Positions 36,331 to 47,500 of a stretch of DNA of 64,000 nt are shown here, one piece after another. The notes beneath the pieces were generated by a model. The model saw only the letters and a list, made by a program, of their open reading frames with translations, was not told where the DNA came from and did no database searches. The stretch covers positions 1-64,000 of the forward strand of contig NZ_JAPIVQ010000004.1 of the NCBI RefSeq assembly GCF_026239675.1, read 5' to 3'. Position 1 is the first letter of the stretch. Each line of letters begins with the position of its first letter. The DNA is from Pedobacter sp. PLR (GTDB lineage Bacteria; Bacteroidota; Bacteroidia; Sphingobacteriales; Sphingobacteriaceae). The translations under genes were made by a program, and so were the position numbers.

Positions 36331-37014
36331 TTATAGGGTCGAGTTGATCCGGTAACCAATACTCCTGACCGTTTCAAACCAGTCAATAGGCGCATGGACG
36401 GAAAGCTTTTTCCTTAAATTTTTAACGTGGACGTCTACAAAGTTCGAGTCGGAATTGATTTCAAGAATGTCACCCCATACATGCTCCGTCAGATTGATTC
36501 TCGAAATTACTCTGTTCTTATTCAATACCAGATAGTTGAAGATCTCAAATTCTTTCCCCGTCAGGCTGATCTTTTGTCCTTCGAAACTCAATTTATGATT
36601 TTTGATGTCCAGAATAAAGTGATGGATATTTACCTCATTCATTTCCAGTTTGTGTTTTCTTCTGATGATGGCATGCATTCTGGCCAGCAGCTCCGTCAGG
36701 GAAAAAGGTTTAGGCAGGTAGTCATCTGCTCCGGATTCCAGTCCTTTAACGCGGTCTTCCACATCGCCCCTGGCGGTTAGAATAATCACTGCATCTTCCC
36801 GGTCTTTTAACTGTTTAAACTGATGTAGCAATTCAAAACCATCGCCGTCAGGAAGGCCAAGATCCAGCAGAATGAAATCGTAGGTGTTCACAAATATTTT
36901 TTCTGCTGCGGAGGATTTCTTCCAGGCATGTTCTATCGTATAACCTTCTTTGCCCAGAAAGGTTGCGATTTCCAGCGCCAGGTTTTTTTCATCTTCTACA
37001 ATCAGAATATTCAT
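36331..37014 (-). CDS. OmpR-family response regulator
   Basis: 227-residue regulator: receiver domain (about 1-115) with phospho-acceptor Asp52 in FILLDLGLPDGDGF, and a winged-helix DNA-binding domain (about 128-226, SLTGKEFEIFNYLVLNKNRVISRINLTEHVWG). It is divergent from an RND efflux operon across 342 bp, so control of that operon is likely. The adjacent histidine kinase is its expected partner. Confidence 0.93.
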   Translation of the reverse strand: MNILIVEDEKNLALEIATFLGKEGYTIEHAWKKSSAAEKIFVNTYDFILLDLGLPDGDGFELLHQFKQLKDREDAVIILTARGDVEDRVKGLESGADDYLPKPFSLTELLARMHAIIRRKHKLEMNEVNIHHFILDIKNHKLSFEGQKISLTGKEFEIFNYLVLNKNRVISRINLTEHVWGDILEINSDSNFVDVHVKNLRKKLSVHAPIDWFETVRSIGYRINSTL

Positions 37015-37356
37015 ATGGCCAATATTACATAAAAAAACAATGATTATCAGGCATTAGATTTTCGAAAAAAATGGTTGAATTCAGGTAAATAAGGTCTTTT
37101 CTAAATTTCTATAATCCTGAAACAATATTGATACATAGGTTGTTGTCAAATCATAAGCGTCAAAAAAATCAGCATTGTATGATAAAGACTTCGATAATAT
37201 CCATTAAGAATCTTCTTTCATCTGGTTAATCAACAATATCAAATAAACAATGAATATCAGTAAGAGGGAAGGGTAAGCAAAGTGATCGGGTATTCATTTT
37301 TATAGAAAGGAATAACAAACTATGATGATTTTATAAATACTTCATTTCCTTACCTT
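37015..37356. other. Divergent control region between two-component and efflux genes
   Basis: 342 bp A/T-rich gap. Two GTCAAA hexamers occur at 37145-37150 and 37159-37164 with 14-nt spacing, weakly reminiscent of OmpR-type direct repeats. No TAnnTTTG element was found for either flanking gene. Confidence 0.35.
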
Positions 37357-38706
37357 ATGAAACTACAAAAATCGATCTTAACGTTTCTCCTGATCCTACC
37401 GGTTATCTGGTGTTCAGTTGCTTTTGGACAAACGGAACGGAACACTAAAGAACTGAAAAATGCTACGCTTCCTGACCTGATCGGCTATGCGCTCCTCAAT
37501 CAACCGGGGGTGCAACAATCACTGATTGATGAAGAAATCGGAGAACGTGATATCAAATCGGCACTTTCAGGCTGGTTTCCTCAAATCAACGGTACGGCCA
37601 CTTATAACAATAACCTCAAACAGCAAGTGAGTGTGCTCACCATGAACGGGGAGAGCCAGCAACTGGTACTTGGTACGAGACATACCTCCGCATTTACCTT
37701 ACAGGCGGATCAGAAGTTTCTGGATGCCGGGTTAATTCAGGCTTCTAAAGCCTCGAAATATTACAGACAACAATATCAGCAAAACACAGAAAACACCAGG
37801 ATTAATACAGTTGTCAGCGTAAGCAAGGCCTATTTTGATGTGCTCACCAGTATAGAGCAGTTAAAGATCATTAATGAAAATATCGCGCGATTAGAGAAAC
37901 AACTCAAAGATGCGAAAGCACAGTATGAGAATGGCCTGGTCGACAAAACCGATTATCAGCGGGCGCAGATCAGTCTGAGCAATTCCAAAGCGGATAAAAA
38001 GCGGGCAGAGGAGTCGATCAAATACAAATACGCCTACCTTAAAGAACTGATCGGTTATGGCGGGGACAGAGATTTTAGCCTGAACTTTGATCAGGTAAAG
38101 ATGGAAAATGAAATCCTGATTGATACGAATCAAAGAGAAACTTATGAGAATAGAATTGAGTATCGCTTACTGCAAACTCAAAGGGAATTGCAGCATTTAA
38201 ATACCAATTATAATAAATGGTCTTTCCTACCCAACATCACCGGATTCATCAATTATAACTTCAATTACCTCAATAACAATTTCGGCGATCTCTACAATAA
38301 AAATTACCCGAGTTCTCTATTTGGCTTAAAATTGAACCTGCCAATTTTTCAGGGAACCAAGAGAATTCAGGAGCTTAAAAAATCACAATTGCAGGAGCAG
38401 CGGATAGACCTCGACCTGGTTAATGTTAAAAACCAGATTAAGAGTCAGTATGTGCAGGCGATGGCCACTTATAAAGCCAATCTGAACGACTGGAAAACAG
38501 CAGGCGCTAACGTGGAGATTTCCCGACAGGTTTATCAAACCATCAAATTGCAATATGACGAAGGTATAAAGGCTTATCTGGATCTGATGACTTCAGAAAC
38601 AGACCTGCGTACCGCGCAACTCAATTATTTAAACTCTTTGTACAGTCTTCTTGCTTCCAGACTAGATGTACAACAAGCATTAGGCACAATTACCGTAAAC
38701 CAATAA
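37357..38706 (+). CDS. TolC-family outer membrane efflux protein
   Basis: Outer membrane channel subunit of an RND tripartite pump. It has a signal peptide (1-23) and two TolC-like repeats of long helices: N-terminal repeat (about 35-235, with IARLEKQLKDAKAQYENGLVDKTDYQRAQISLSNSKADKKRAEES) and C-terminal repeat ending near residue 445 (VYQTIKLQYDEGIKAYLDLMTSETDLRTAQLNYLNSLYSLLASRLDVQQALG). At 449 residues it has the usual length. It leads the three-gene operon with the adaptor 8 nt downstream. Confidence 0.9.
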   Translation: MKLQKSILTFLLILPVIWCSVAFGQTERNTKELKNATLPDLIGYALLNQPGVQQSLIDEEIGERDIKSALSGWFPQINGTATYNNNLKQQVSVLTMNGESQQLVLGTRHTSAFTLQADQKFLDAGLIQASKASKYYRQQYQQNTENTRINTVVSVSKAYFDVLTSIEQLKIINENIARLEKQLKDAKAQYENGLVDKTDYQRAQISLSNSKADKKRAEESIKYKYAYLKELIGYGGDRDFSLNFDQVKMENEILIDTNQRETYENRIEYRLLQTQRELQHLNTNYNKWSFLPNITGFINYNFNYLNNNFGDLYNKNYPSSLFGLKLNLPIFQGTKRIQELKKSQLQEQRIDLDLVNVKNQIKSQYVQAMATYKANLNDWKTAGANVEISRQVYQTIKLQYDEGIKAYLDLMTSETDLRTAQLNYLNSLYSLLASRLDVQQALGTITVNQ

Positions 38707-38714
38707 GCACTCAA

Positions 38715-39830
38715 ATGAAGACGATTAATCACTTAAAACCAGGCATTGTTATTTTGGGGTCCATTTTTTTAGCGTCCTGCGGTAATGGAGATAAAGCTGC
38801 GCAACAGCAGGGAGGGCCGCCTCCGGCTACACCAGTATCAGTTTATAAGGTAGCTTCGGAGCCAGTCACCACAGTGGATACTTATCCCGGAATCGTAGTA
38901 GCCCTGGATGAGGTGGAAATCCGCGCACAGGTAGGGGGTTTTATTACTGCTATTTATGTGCGCGACGGACAAAAGGTAAAGAAGGGGCAGAAACTCTACG
39001 AAATTGACCGTACAAAATATCTGGCCGCTTACAATTCTGCGAAAGCAAATGTACAGGTCGCACAGGCCAATCGTGATAAGGCTAAAAAGGATGCGGAGCG
39101 CTATAAAAATCTGGCGGCTCAGGATGCGATTGCAAAGCAACGTGTGGATTACGCTTTAACGGATCTCGCCAATGCAGAATCGCAGGTAGCTGCGGCAAGA
39201 GCAACGCTTTCTGCGGCAAATAACGACCTTCAAAATGCAGTGATTGTATCTCCTTTAACCGGAACCATCGGAATCTCACAGGTGAAACCCGGGGCCCTGG
39301 TAGCACCCTCTTCTACGCTTTTAAATACGGTTTCTACCGGTAACCCGATTGCAGTAGACATCACCGTAAATCAGGGAGATATTCCGCATTTTCTCAAAAT
39401 GAAGAACAACCCTCAGGCAGTAAAAGACTCTCTTTTTACCCTACAGCTGCAAGATGGCAGTCTGTATAAACGCCAGGGTAAGATTATTACGATAGACCGC
39501 GCCGTAGATCCTGCAACAGGAACGATAAGGGTTAGGATCGGTTATCCCAATGAGGATGGAAGGCTGATTGCGGGGATGACGGTAAATATGAAAGTATTGA
39601 ATAAGTCTACAGAAAACGAATTGGTGATTCCGTATAAAGCGGTGATAGAGCAATTGGGGGCCTTTAATGTATATGTGGTAGCCGATAGTAATAAAGCGGA
39701 GCAACGTATCATCCAGCTGGGTAAACAATTTGATAAAAGTGTAGTGGTAAAAGATGGGTTGAAGGCTGGTGAACTGATCGTTTCCGAAGGTGCACAAAAT
39801 GTAAGGCCAGGTGCCGTGGTAAAATTTTAA
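38715..39830 (+). CDS. RND efflux periplasmic adaptor (lipoprotein)
   Basis: Membrane fusion protein with a lipobox-type signal peptide (IFLASC). It has a beta-barrel and lipoyl half-motif (AQVGGFITAIYVRDGQKVKKGQKLYEID, about 70-100), an alpha-hairpin (about 100-165) and the second lipoyl half (VSPLTGTIGISQVKPGALV, about 178). At 371 residues it fits the HlyD_D23/AcrA-like group. It joins the TolC-like channel and the RND permease in one operon, with 15 nt before the permease gene. Confidence 0.91.
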   Translation: MKTINHLKPGIVILGSIFLASCGNGDKAAQQQGGPPPATPVSVYKVASEPVTTVDTYPGIVVALDEVEIRAQVGGFITAIYVRDGQKVKKGQKLYEIDRTKYLAAYNSAKANVQVAQANRDKAKKDAERYKNLAAQDAIAKQRVDYALTDLANAESQVAAARATLSAANNDLQNAVIVSPLTGTIGISQVKPGALVAPSSTLLNTVSTGNPIAVDITVNQGDIPHFLKMKNNPQAVKDSLFTLQLQDGSLYKRQGKIITIDRAVDPATGTIRVRIGYPNEDGRLIAGMTVNMKVLNKSTENELVIPYKAVIEQLGAFNVYVVADSNKAEQRIIQLGKQFDKSVVVKDGLKAGELIVSEGAQNVRPGAVVKF

Positions 39831-39845
39831 AAGAATTTCAAGCTT

Positions 39846-42800
39846 ATGATCTCAGAAGTATTTATCAGGCGCCCGGTCACGGCCATCGTCATCTCCATCT
39901 TAATTGTACTGATTGGAACTATTGTCATCACTACTTTACCCATCAGTCAGTATCCAAGTATTGCGCCGCCAACGGTTACTGTTTCTGCAGCCTATACCGG
40001 GGCTGATGCGCAAACTGTGGAGCAAACAGTGACCACTCCCATAGAAAGTCAGATCAATGGTACCCCCGGGATGAAATATTTGTCTTCCAACAGTACCTCT
40101 GATGGTCGTTCTTCTATCACCGTCACTTTTGAGGTAGGTACAAATATTGATATCGCGGCATTAGATGTGCAAAATAGGGTAGGTATCGCAGAACCTTCCT
40201 TACCCGAAGCCGTTACCCGTTTGGGGGTGACCACTAAAAAAGCGAACAATGATATTTTGATGGTGGTCGGTTTGTACTCCCCGAATGGAACCTATGATGA
40301 TAAATTTATCTCCAATTATGTCAATCTGTATGTAAAAGATGCATTATTGCGTGTTCAGGGGGTAGGAGATGTGCAGGCTTTTGGTCAGCCATTTAGTATG
40401 AGGATTTGGTTGGATGCCAATAAACTGGCTAATTATGGCCTTACACCTGCAAATGTTTCGGCAGCGGTGCAGGAGCAAAATACCAGAATTCCCGGAGGAA
40501 GTGTAGGTGCCCCGCCACAACATAATGCGCAAACATTCGAATTTTCAGTGATCCTGGATGGCGACCTGAATACGGTAGACCAGTTTAAAAATATTGTAAT
40601 TAAAACCGGGCCGGATGGTTCTGTTGTTTTTCTGAAAGATGTAGCAAGAGTAGAATTAGGTGCGTTTAGCTATTCTATCAACTCTAAAGTGAATGGAAAA
40701 GTCGCTTCTTTGATGGTGATTAACCAAACCCCCGGAGGCAATGCCGTACAAACTGCTGATGGCATTCAACAGGCCCTGGAGGAACTCAAGAAATCATTCC
40801 CTAAAGATCTGGATTATACGGTTCCTTATGAAACGGTTACTGTGGTGAAAATGTCGATTGACGGGGTGGTGGATACTTTAATTGAAGCCCTCGTGTTGGT
40901 TACCCTGGTGGTGTTTTTCTTCCTCCAAAGCTGGAGGGCCACGCTTATACCTGTGTTGGCGATCCCGGTTTCTATCATTGGTACTTTTATCTTTTTCACC
41001 TTCTTCGGTTTCTCCATCAACGTATTGACGATGTTTGGCTTTGTACTTGCCATTGGTATTGTAGTGGATGATGCAATTGTGGTAGTAGAGGCTGTGCAGC
41101 ATTATATGGATCACGATGGCTTATCGGCTCCTGATGCCACAAGAAGAGCAATGAACGACATTACGGCACCGGTAATTGCCATCGCCCTGATTTTGGCCGC
41201 GGTATTTATTCCGGTAGGATTTATTCCGGGAATGGTTGGACAGCTCTACCAGCAATTTGCCATCACCATTGCCGTTTCGGTATTGATTTCTGCTTTTATT
41301 GCACTTTCTCTTACTCCTGCATTGTGTTCTATCCTGTTAAAACCAATGAATTTAACGAAGGACTCGAAAGGCTTAAATAAGTTCTTCTTTAAATTTAATA
41401 AATGGTTTGCCGGAGTGACCCATAACTATTCTATGGGGGTTAAAAAAGCATTAAAGGCGATTCCACTGGTGATGATTATCCTGGTCTGTATTTATATTGG
41501 AACGGGTGGTTTATTTATGAAAAAGCCAACTGGTTTTATTCCTAATGAAGATGCAGGAATCTTTTTAGTCGGTGCGACTCTACCTGAGGGTTCCTCTTCG
41601 GTACGTACAGACGCATTTATAAAAAGGATCACAGACAGTGTACGTAAAAATAACCCTGAAGTAGACAATATCACCTCCATCAGTGGGATCAACATCCTGA
41701 ACAGGTCTTTTAAATCTAATGCAGGTACTTTCTTTGTGCAGCTTAAGAACTGGGGCGACCGTAAAAAGGACGTGAACACCATTATGGCAGGATTGACCAA
41801 AGCCTTTGCCGGTGATAAGGACGGGAGTATTCTGGTGGTTGCGCCACCAGCAATTCCGGGCTTAGGAATCAGTGGTGGTTTTAGCTTGCAGATTCAGGAG
41901 AAACAAAGTGGAGACATTAAAGAGTTCGAAGCCAATGTGGGTAAATTCCTCGCTGCAGCAAATCAGCGACCGGAGATTGGCATGGCTTATACCTTGTTCA
42001 ATTCAAGAACACCAAACTACAAGGTACATGTGGATCGGGATCTGGCCAAAAAGATGGGGGTTTCCATTGGGGCCGTTTACAGTACCATTTCGACTTATCT
42101 GGGTAGTAGCTATATCAATGATTTTACCAAATATGGAAGGAACTTCCGCGTGGTGAGTCAGGCAGATACCAATTACAGGGCAAATATTGAAAACCTAAAG
42201 CACCTTAGGGTGATGAATGCACAGGGTGTTTCCGTTCCGTTAAGTTCCCTGGTTTCTTATAAGGTGATCGAAAATGCATCCATCATCAATCACTACAACC
42301 TTTTCCGGTCTATAGAGATTGGCGGGGCTGCAAAACCTGGCAGTAGTTCCGGTGATGCCCTGAAAGCGCTACAGGAGGTAGCCGCTCAAACTTTACCTGC
42401 CAATTATGCTTATGATTTCTCCGGCTTGAGTCTGGAAGAAACGGAAGCAGGAAACAGTACGACGATGATCTTCTCCCTGATCATTGTTTTTGTGTTCCTG
42501 TTACTGGCAGCCTTATATGAAAGCTGGTCTGTTCCCTTTTCGATTTTGCTTTCAGTACCATTAGGTTTATTTGGGGCGATTCTGGCTTTAAGCTTCCTGC
42601 CAAAACTGGATAATAACATTTATGCCCAGGTGGGATTGATTACGCTCATCGGTTTATCCGCCAAGAATGCGATTCTGATTGTAGAGTTTGCGAAGGAAAG
42701 GGTGGACTGGGGGATGGAGTTGATTGCAGCAACAATTGAGGCGGTCCGGTTAAGGCTCCGACCAATTATTATGACTTCGCTGGCCTTTATCCTTGGGGTA

Positions 42801-43025
42801 ATTCCTTTGATTATATCTTCAGGTGCAGGTGCGGTTTCCCGTCAGACTATTGGCTGGACGGTAGCTGCAGGGATGTTGTCGGCCACTCTATTAGCACTGT
42901 TTATTGTGCCCGTATTGTTTGTATTGATCACTAAACTGGCTTATGGTAAGAAGAAACTGGCCGAATTACAAGCCAGCTATAAACCGGAAGATCATAAGAA
43001 TACCCTGCATGCAGAGGACGATTAA
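39846..43025 (+). CDS. RND multidrug efflux permease (HAE1 family)
   Basis: Inner-membrane proton antiporter of 1059 residues with the AcrB plan: twelve membrane helices and two large periplasmic loops. Proton-relay residues are present: adjacent Asp pair in GIVVDDAIVVVEAVQ and Lys in GLSAKNAILIVEFAKE. N-terminal helix ISEVFIRRPVTAIVIS is typical. It is the last gene of the operon and is followed by a strong terminator. Substrates cannot be predicted. Confidence 0.94.
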   Translation: MISEVFIRRPVTAIVISILIVLIGTIVITTLPISQYPSIAPPTVTVSAAYTGADAQTVEQTVTTPIESQINGTPGMKYLSSNSTSDGRSSITVTFEVGTNIDIAALDVQNRVGIAEPSLPEAVTRLGVTTKKANNDILMVVGLYSPNGTYDDKFISNYVNLYVKDALLRVQGVGDVQAFGQPFSMRIWLDANKLANYGLTPANVSAAVQEQNTRIPGGSVGAPPQHNAQTFEFSVILDGDLNTVDQFKNIVIKTGPDGSVVFLKDVARVELGAFSYSINSKVNGKVASLMVINQTPGGNAVQTADGIQQALEELKKSFPKDLDYTVPYETVTVVKMSIDGVVDTLIEALVLVTLVVFFFLQSWRATLIPVLAIPVSIIGTFIFFTFFGFSINVLTMFGFVLAIGIVVDDAIVVVEAVQHYMDHDGLSAPDATRRAMNDITAPVIAIALILAAVFIPVGFIPGMVGQLYQQFAITIAVSVLISAFIALSLTPALCSILLKPMNLTKDSKGLNKFFFKFNKWFAGVTHNYSMGVKKALKAIPLVMIILVCIYIGTGGLFMKKPTGFIPNEDAGIFLVGATLPEGSSSVRTDAFIKRITDSVRKNNPEVDNITSISGINILNRSFKSNAGTFFVQLKNWGDRKKDVNTIMAGLTKAFAGDKDGSILVVAPPAIPGLGISGGFSLQIQEKQSGDIKEFEANVGKFLAAANQRPEIGMAYTLFNSRTPNYKVHVDRDLAKKMGVSIGAVYSTISTYLGSSYINDFTKYGRNFRVVSQADTNYRANIENLKHLRVMNAQGVSVPLSSLVSYKVIENASIINHYNLFRSIEIGGAAKPGSSSGDALKALQEVAAQTLPANYAYDFSGLSLEETEAGNSTTMIFSLIIVFVFLLLAALYESWSVPFSILLSVPLGLFGAILALSFLPKLDNNIYAQVGLITLIGLSAKNAILIVEFAKERVDWGMELIAATIEAVRLRLRPIIMTSLAFILGVIPLIISSGAGAVSRQTIGWTVAAGMLSATLLALFIVPVLFVLITKLAYGKKKLAELQASYKPEDHKNTLHAEDD

Positions 43026-43083
43026 ACCCTTAAGAACTTATCGCTTTAGAGCTGCGAATAAGGATTTTCCTAATCAATAAAAA

Positions 43084-43113
43084 AAAATGCCCCCATATTT
43101 TTGGGGGCATTTT
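43084..43113. terminator. Shared terminator between convergent efflux operons
   Basis: 12-bp GC-core stem (43084-43095 with 43102-43113) and 6-nt loop, with A and T runs on both sides. It can serve the plus-strand permease and the minus-strand outer-membrane factor genes. Confidence 0.9.
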
Positions 43114-43159
43114 AATTGAGCTGACCTTATTCTTTAATAAGAACAGGCTTTAGGGCTGA

Positions 43160-44566
43160 TTATTTCCAACCACCACCTAATGCTCTGTATAGGTTTACTA
43201 CAGATTGTAGTTTTTGCAATCTGTCATTTACACCACTCAATTGCGCAGCAAGTAAGCTTTGCTCTGAAGTCAGTACGTCTGTATAGTTTGTTGCAGAACT
43301 GAATCTCAACAATTCCTGTGTATAATCTACTGATTTTTGTAAAGCAGCAATCTGTTTTGCACGTGCATCTTCTTTCTCAACCGCAGTCTGGTAAGTGTAT
43401 AAAGCATCCGATACCTCCTGACCTGCTACCAGTAATGTTTTCTGGAAGCTGTTTACTGCTTGCTCCTGAACGGATTTTGCAGTGGCTAGTCTGGCTTTGT
43501 TTAAGCCTTTGTTGAAGATTGGTTGTGTTAATCCGCCTAACAAATTGTAAAATACTGATTTGTCGAAGAAGTTTTTAAGGTCCAGACTTGACAATCCACC
43601 TGTCGCCGTAATGGTGAAGGAAGGATAGAAATAAGTACGGGCCAGATTCGTGTTTTCGAATGCGCTTCTGAAAGCAAATTCAGCACTTTGTACATCTGGT
43701 CTGTTTTCCAGCAATTGCGTAGGAACACCGATTTTTAAGTCGTTGGTCGGATTCTGATTCAGTAGTTTACCACGGTTAATTGGTCCCGGAGCTCTCGCCA
43801 AAAGGATGTTTAACGCATTTTCAGTCTCTCTGATCGTTCTTTTTAAATCAGGAATCGTTACTTCTGTCGCATATCTGCTGGCTTCACTTTGTACAACTGC
43901 TGCACCATTTACTACTGCACCTTCTTTTAAATGCTTCATCGTTTCTACACCAGCAATCCTGCTTTTTAAAGTCTGTTGGGTAATTTCCAACTGACTGTCT
44001 AAAGCAAGGAGTGTATAGTAGCCATTGGCAATATCAGCAATCAGCTGCGTTTGAATCGCTCTTTTTGCAGCATCGGTCTGGAAGTAAGCGGCTAAGGCTG
44101 CTCTTTTGGTACTGCTTAGTTTACCCCAGATATCGGCTTCCCAGCTGGTGCTCAATTGCGCTTTGAAAGAATTCGTCAGCGTATTGATATTGATCCCCGG
44201 AGGAAAGTTTAATCCAGCTTGCGACTGCTTATTCCTTGATGCATTCACATCAGCGGTTAGCGTGGGGAAAAATGCAGCTTTACTTTGTTGTAAGGTTGCT
44301 TTCGACTGTACAATATTCTGAACCGCATTTTTCAGGTCCAGATTTTGATCCAGGCCTTCCTGGATCAATCCCGACAATTGAGGATCAGCAAAAACACTTT
44401 GCCATGGCGTATTCGCCATGGTTGTGCTGTCTGTTGACGTTTGCTCACGAAAGAGTCCCGTCGTTTTTAACTCCGGACTTTCGTAAGGCTTAGTTACCCG
44501 GCAGGAAGCAAAAACGGTAGCCGCCAGTGCAAGGGTGAACATTTGTTTTTTATAGGATAAAATCAT
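43160..44566 (-). CDS. NodT/OprM-type outer membrane efflux lipoprotein
   Basis: Outer membrane factor of the second RND pump. The signal peptide ends with lipobox LAATVFASC (Cys22). It has two long-helix repeats and the family segments LLARAPG and PTQLLENRPDVQSAEFAF (about 270). At 468 residues it resembles NodT/CusC-type factors. It is the third gene of the adaptor-permease-channel run, 21 nt after the permease. Confidence 0.92.
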   Translation of the reverse strand: MILSYKKQMFTLALAATVFASCRVTKPYESPELKTTGLFREQTSTDSTTMANTPWQSVFADPQLSGLIQEGLDQNLDLKNAVQNIVQSKATLQQSKAAFFPTLTADVNASRNKQSQAGLNFPPGININTLTNSFKAQLSTSWEADIWGKLSSTKRAALAAYFQTDAAKRAIQTQLIADIANGYYTLLALDSQLEITQQTLKSRIAGVETMKHLKEGAVVNGAAVVQSEASRYATEVTIPDLKRTIRETENALNILLARAPGPINRGKLLNQNPTNDLKIGVPTQLLENRPDVQSAEFAFRSAFENTNLARTYFYPSFTITATGGLSSLDLKNFFDKSVFYNLLGGLTQPIFNKGLNKARLATAKSVQEQAVNSFQKTLLVAGQEVSDALYTYQTAVEKEDARAKQIAALQKSVDYTQELLRFSSATNYTDVLTSEQSLLAAQLSGVNDRLQKLQSVVNLYRALGGGWK

Positions 44567-44587
44567 CGTTTCTCTTTAATAAATGAA

Positions 44588-47500
44588 TTAATGCTGCGGT
44601 GCTTTCTTAGCTTTAGTCGGATCAATGGCGTCTTCGTCATCATCGTCGTAAGTCTTTAAATGTAATGGACCGCTGATTTTTTCCTGTAAGGTCTGGAAGA
44701 TGATAAACAATACCGGAATCACAAATACCCCTAAGATCGTTCCGATAAGCATACCACCTACAGCACCTGTACCAATAGATTTATTACCTACTGCACCTGC
44801 ACCGGTAGAGAACATCAATGGAACCAGTCCAAAGATGAAGGCAAAAGAAGTCATTAAAATAGGTCTGAAACGTGCTACCGCTCCTTGAATGGCCGATTGT
44901 ACGATATCCAGTCCCTGACGTCTTCTTTCCAGCGCAAACTCTACAATCAAAATACCGTTCTTGGCCAGTAAGCCAATCAGCATGATGAGGGAGATTTGCA
45001 GGTAAATACTACTGTTTAATTTAAAGATGATCGAGAATAAGTAAGCTCCTGCCAAACCAAATGGGATGGATAGAATTACTGCAAATGGAAGGATATAACT
45101 TTCATATTGCGCACTCAACAGGAAGTAAACGAATACCAGACATAAGATAAAGATAAACACGGTCTGACTACCAGAAGCTAATTCTTCACGGGTAAGACCA
45201 GAGAAATCATAACCATAACCTGCAGGCAATGATTCTGCGGCAACTTCCTGGATCGCTTTAATCGCATCACCAGAACTGTAACCCGCATTTGGCGCACCTG
45301 TAACCGCAATAGAGCTGAAAAGGTTGAACCTCGAAATTGACTCCGGACCGTATACTCTGGTCATGTTGATGAATTCCGTGATTGGCGCCATTTCTCCTTT
45401 GCTGTTTCTAACAAATACTTTGTTTAATCCTTCCGGATTTTTACGGTAATTGGCATCTGCCTGAATCATTACACGGTATTGCTTACCAAACTGGTTAAAG
45501 TTGGAAGCATACAAACCACCGTAATAACCTTGTAAGGTGTTCAATACAGAGTTCACCGTAATTCCTGCTTCTTTACATTTTTCCAGATTCACATCCAGCA
45601 TATATTGCGGGAAATTCGGGTTAAATGAAGTAGTCGCATATTGAATTTCCGGACGTTTAGCCAGGCTGGCCAGGAAATCAGAGTTTACCTTGAACAGTTC
45701 CTGAACGGTATGTCCGCCTTTATCCTGTACCTGGAACTCAAATCCACCACTCTGTCCAAATCCCTGGATCGTAGGAGGGGAGATGAAGAAAATACTCGCA
45801 TCTCTGATACCTGCTGTTTTTTTGAAAAGTTCACCTATAATCTCCTCAATACCACGGTCGCGATCGCTCCAGGTTTTCAGTTTCAGAATTACCATACTGT
45901 AAGCACTACCCTGACCAGCAGTAAAGTTTTGCCCCACAATACGTAAGGTGTTTTTTACTTCCGGAATGGTGTGTGCCAGACTATCTACCTGCTTCGCGAT
46001 GATCGTGGAGCGTTCCAGAGATGCCGATGGCGGTAAGCTGATATTGGCAAAAATAGTTCCCTGATCTTCCGAAGGAACGAAAGCTGAAGGTGTAGTTTTC
46101 ATCATGAAAACCAAGGCTCCACTGAACAATACAATAGAAGCCAGTACAATCCATTTTTTTACAGAAAGGAACTGGATAGATTTTTTGTATTTGCTGGTGA
46201 TATTGTCAAATGATACGTTGAAAGCCGTATAGAAACGTTGTACAAAGCTTTGATGCTTATGGTCGTCCGTATGTGGTTTCAATAATAAAGCACAAAGGGC
46301 CGGACTTAAAGTCAGGGCATTTACTGCAGATAAGATAATCGATATGGCCAGTGTAATACCGAATTGCTTGTAGAATACCCCTGTAGAACCTGTAATAAAG
46401 GTTACCGGAATAAATACCGCTGCCATAACCAGGGTAATCGAAATGATCGCTCCTGAAATTTCACTCATCGCATCGATGGTTGCTTTTCGGGCTGATTTAT
46501 AACCATGATCTAATTTGGCATGGACGGCCTCCACCACTACAATCGCATCATCCACCACAATACCGATGGCGAGGACGAGTGCAAATAAGGTTAGTAAGTT
46601 GATCGTAAAACCAAATAAGTTTAAGAAGAAGAAGGTACCCACAATCGCTACCGGTACTGCTATCGCAGGAATTAAGGTAGAACGGAAATCCTGTAAGAAG
46701 ATAAATACAACGATAAATACCAGGATAAAGGCTTCAATAAGGGTATGTATTACCTTCTCAATGGAAGCATCAAGGTTTTCATTCACATCCACCAGGTAAA
46801 CATAGTTTACGCCTTTAGGGAAGTCTTTAGCCGCTTGATCAATGATCTTTTTAGATTCAATGATTACGTCTCTTGCATTGGAACCCGGAGTCTGACTAAT
46901 CGCCATACCTACCGAAGGTTTACCGTTAGTGGTAATGTTAGAGGCATAACTTAAAGAACCCAGTTCTACTCTGGCCACATCCTTTAGTCGCAACAACTGG
47001 CCATTGCCTGCTGATTTAACTACGATGTTTTCAAATTCAGTCGCTTTAGTTAACCTTCCTTTGTATTTGATAACATATTGAAAAGCTTCGTCGCCGTTCT
47101 CTCCAAATTTACCTGGTGCCGCTTCAATATTCTGTTCCGCTAATGCAGCTGAAATATCTGAAGGAATCAGACTATACTGTGCCATTACATCTGGCTTCAA
47201 CCAGATACGCATCGAGTAATCTTTAGATCCGAAAATCGTTGCATTACCTACACCAGTTACCCTTTGAATGGCGGGAACAAGGTTGATCTTTGCATAATTC
47301 TGTAGGAAAGTCTGGTCGTATGCCGGATTATCACTGTAAAGTGAGAAAATCAACAAATTACTACTCTGACTCTTGGTTACTGTAACCCCCGCTTGTGTTA
47401 CCTCCTGAGGTAATAAACTGGTGGCTCTGGATACCCTGTTCTGCACGTTTACGGCAGCTAAATCGGGATCTGTTCCTACTTTAAAGAAAATGTTAATACT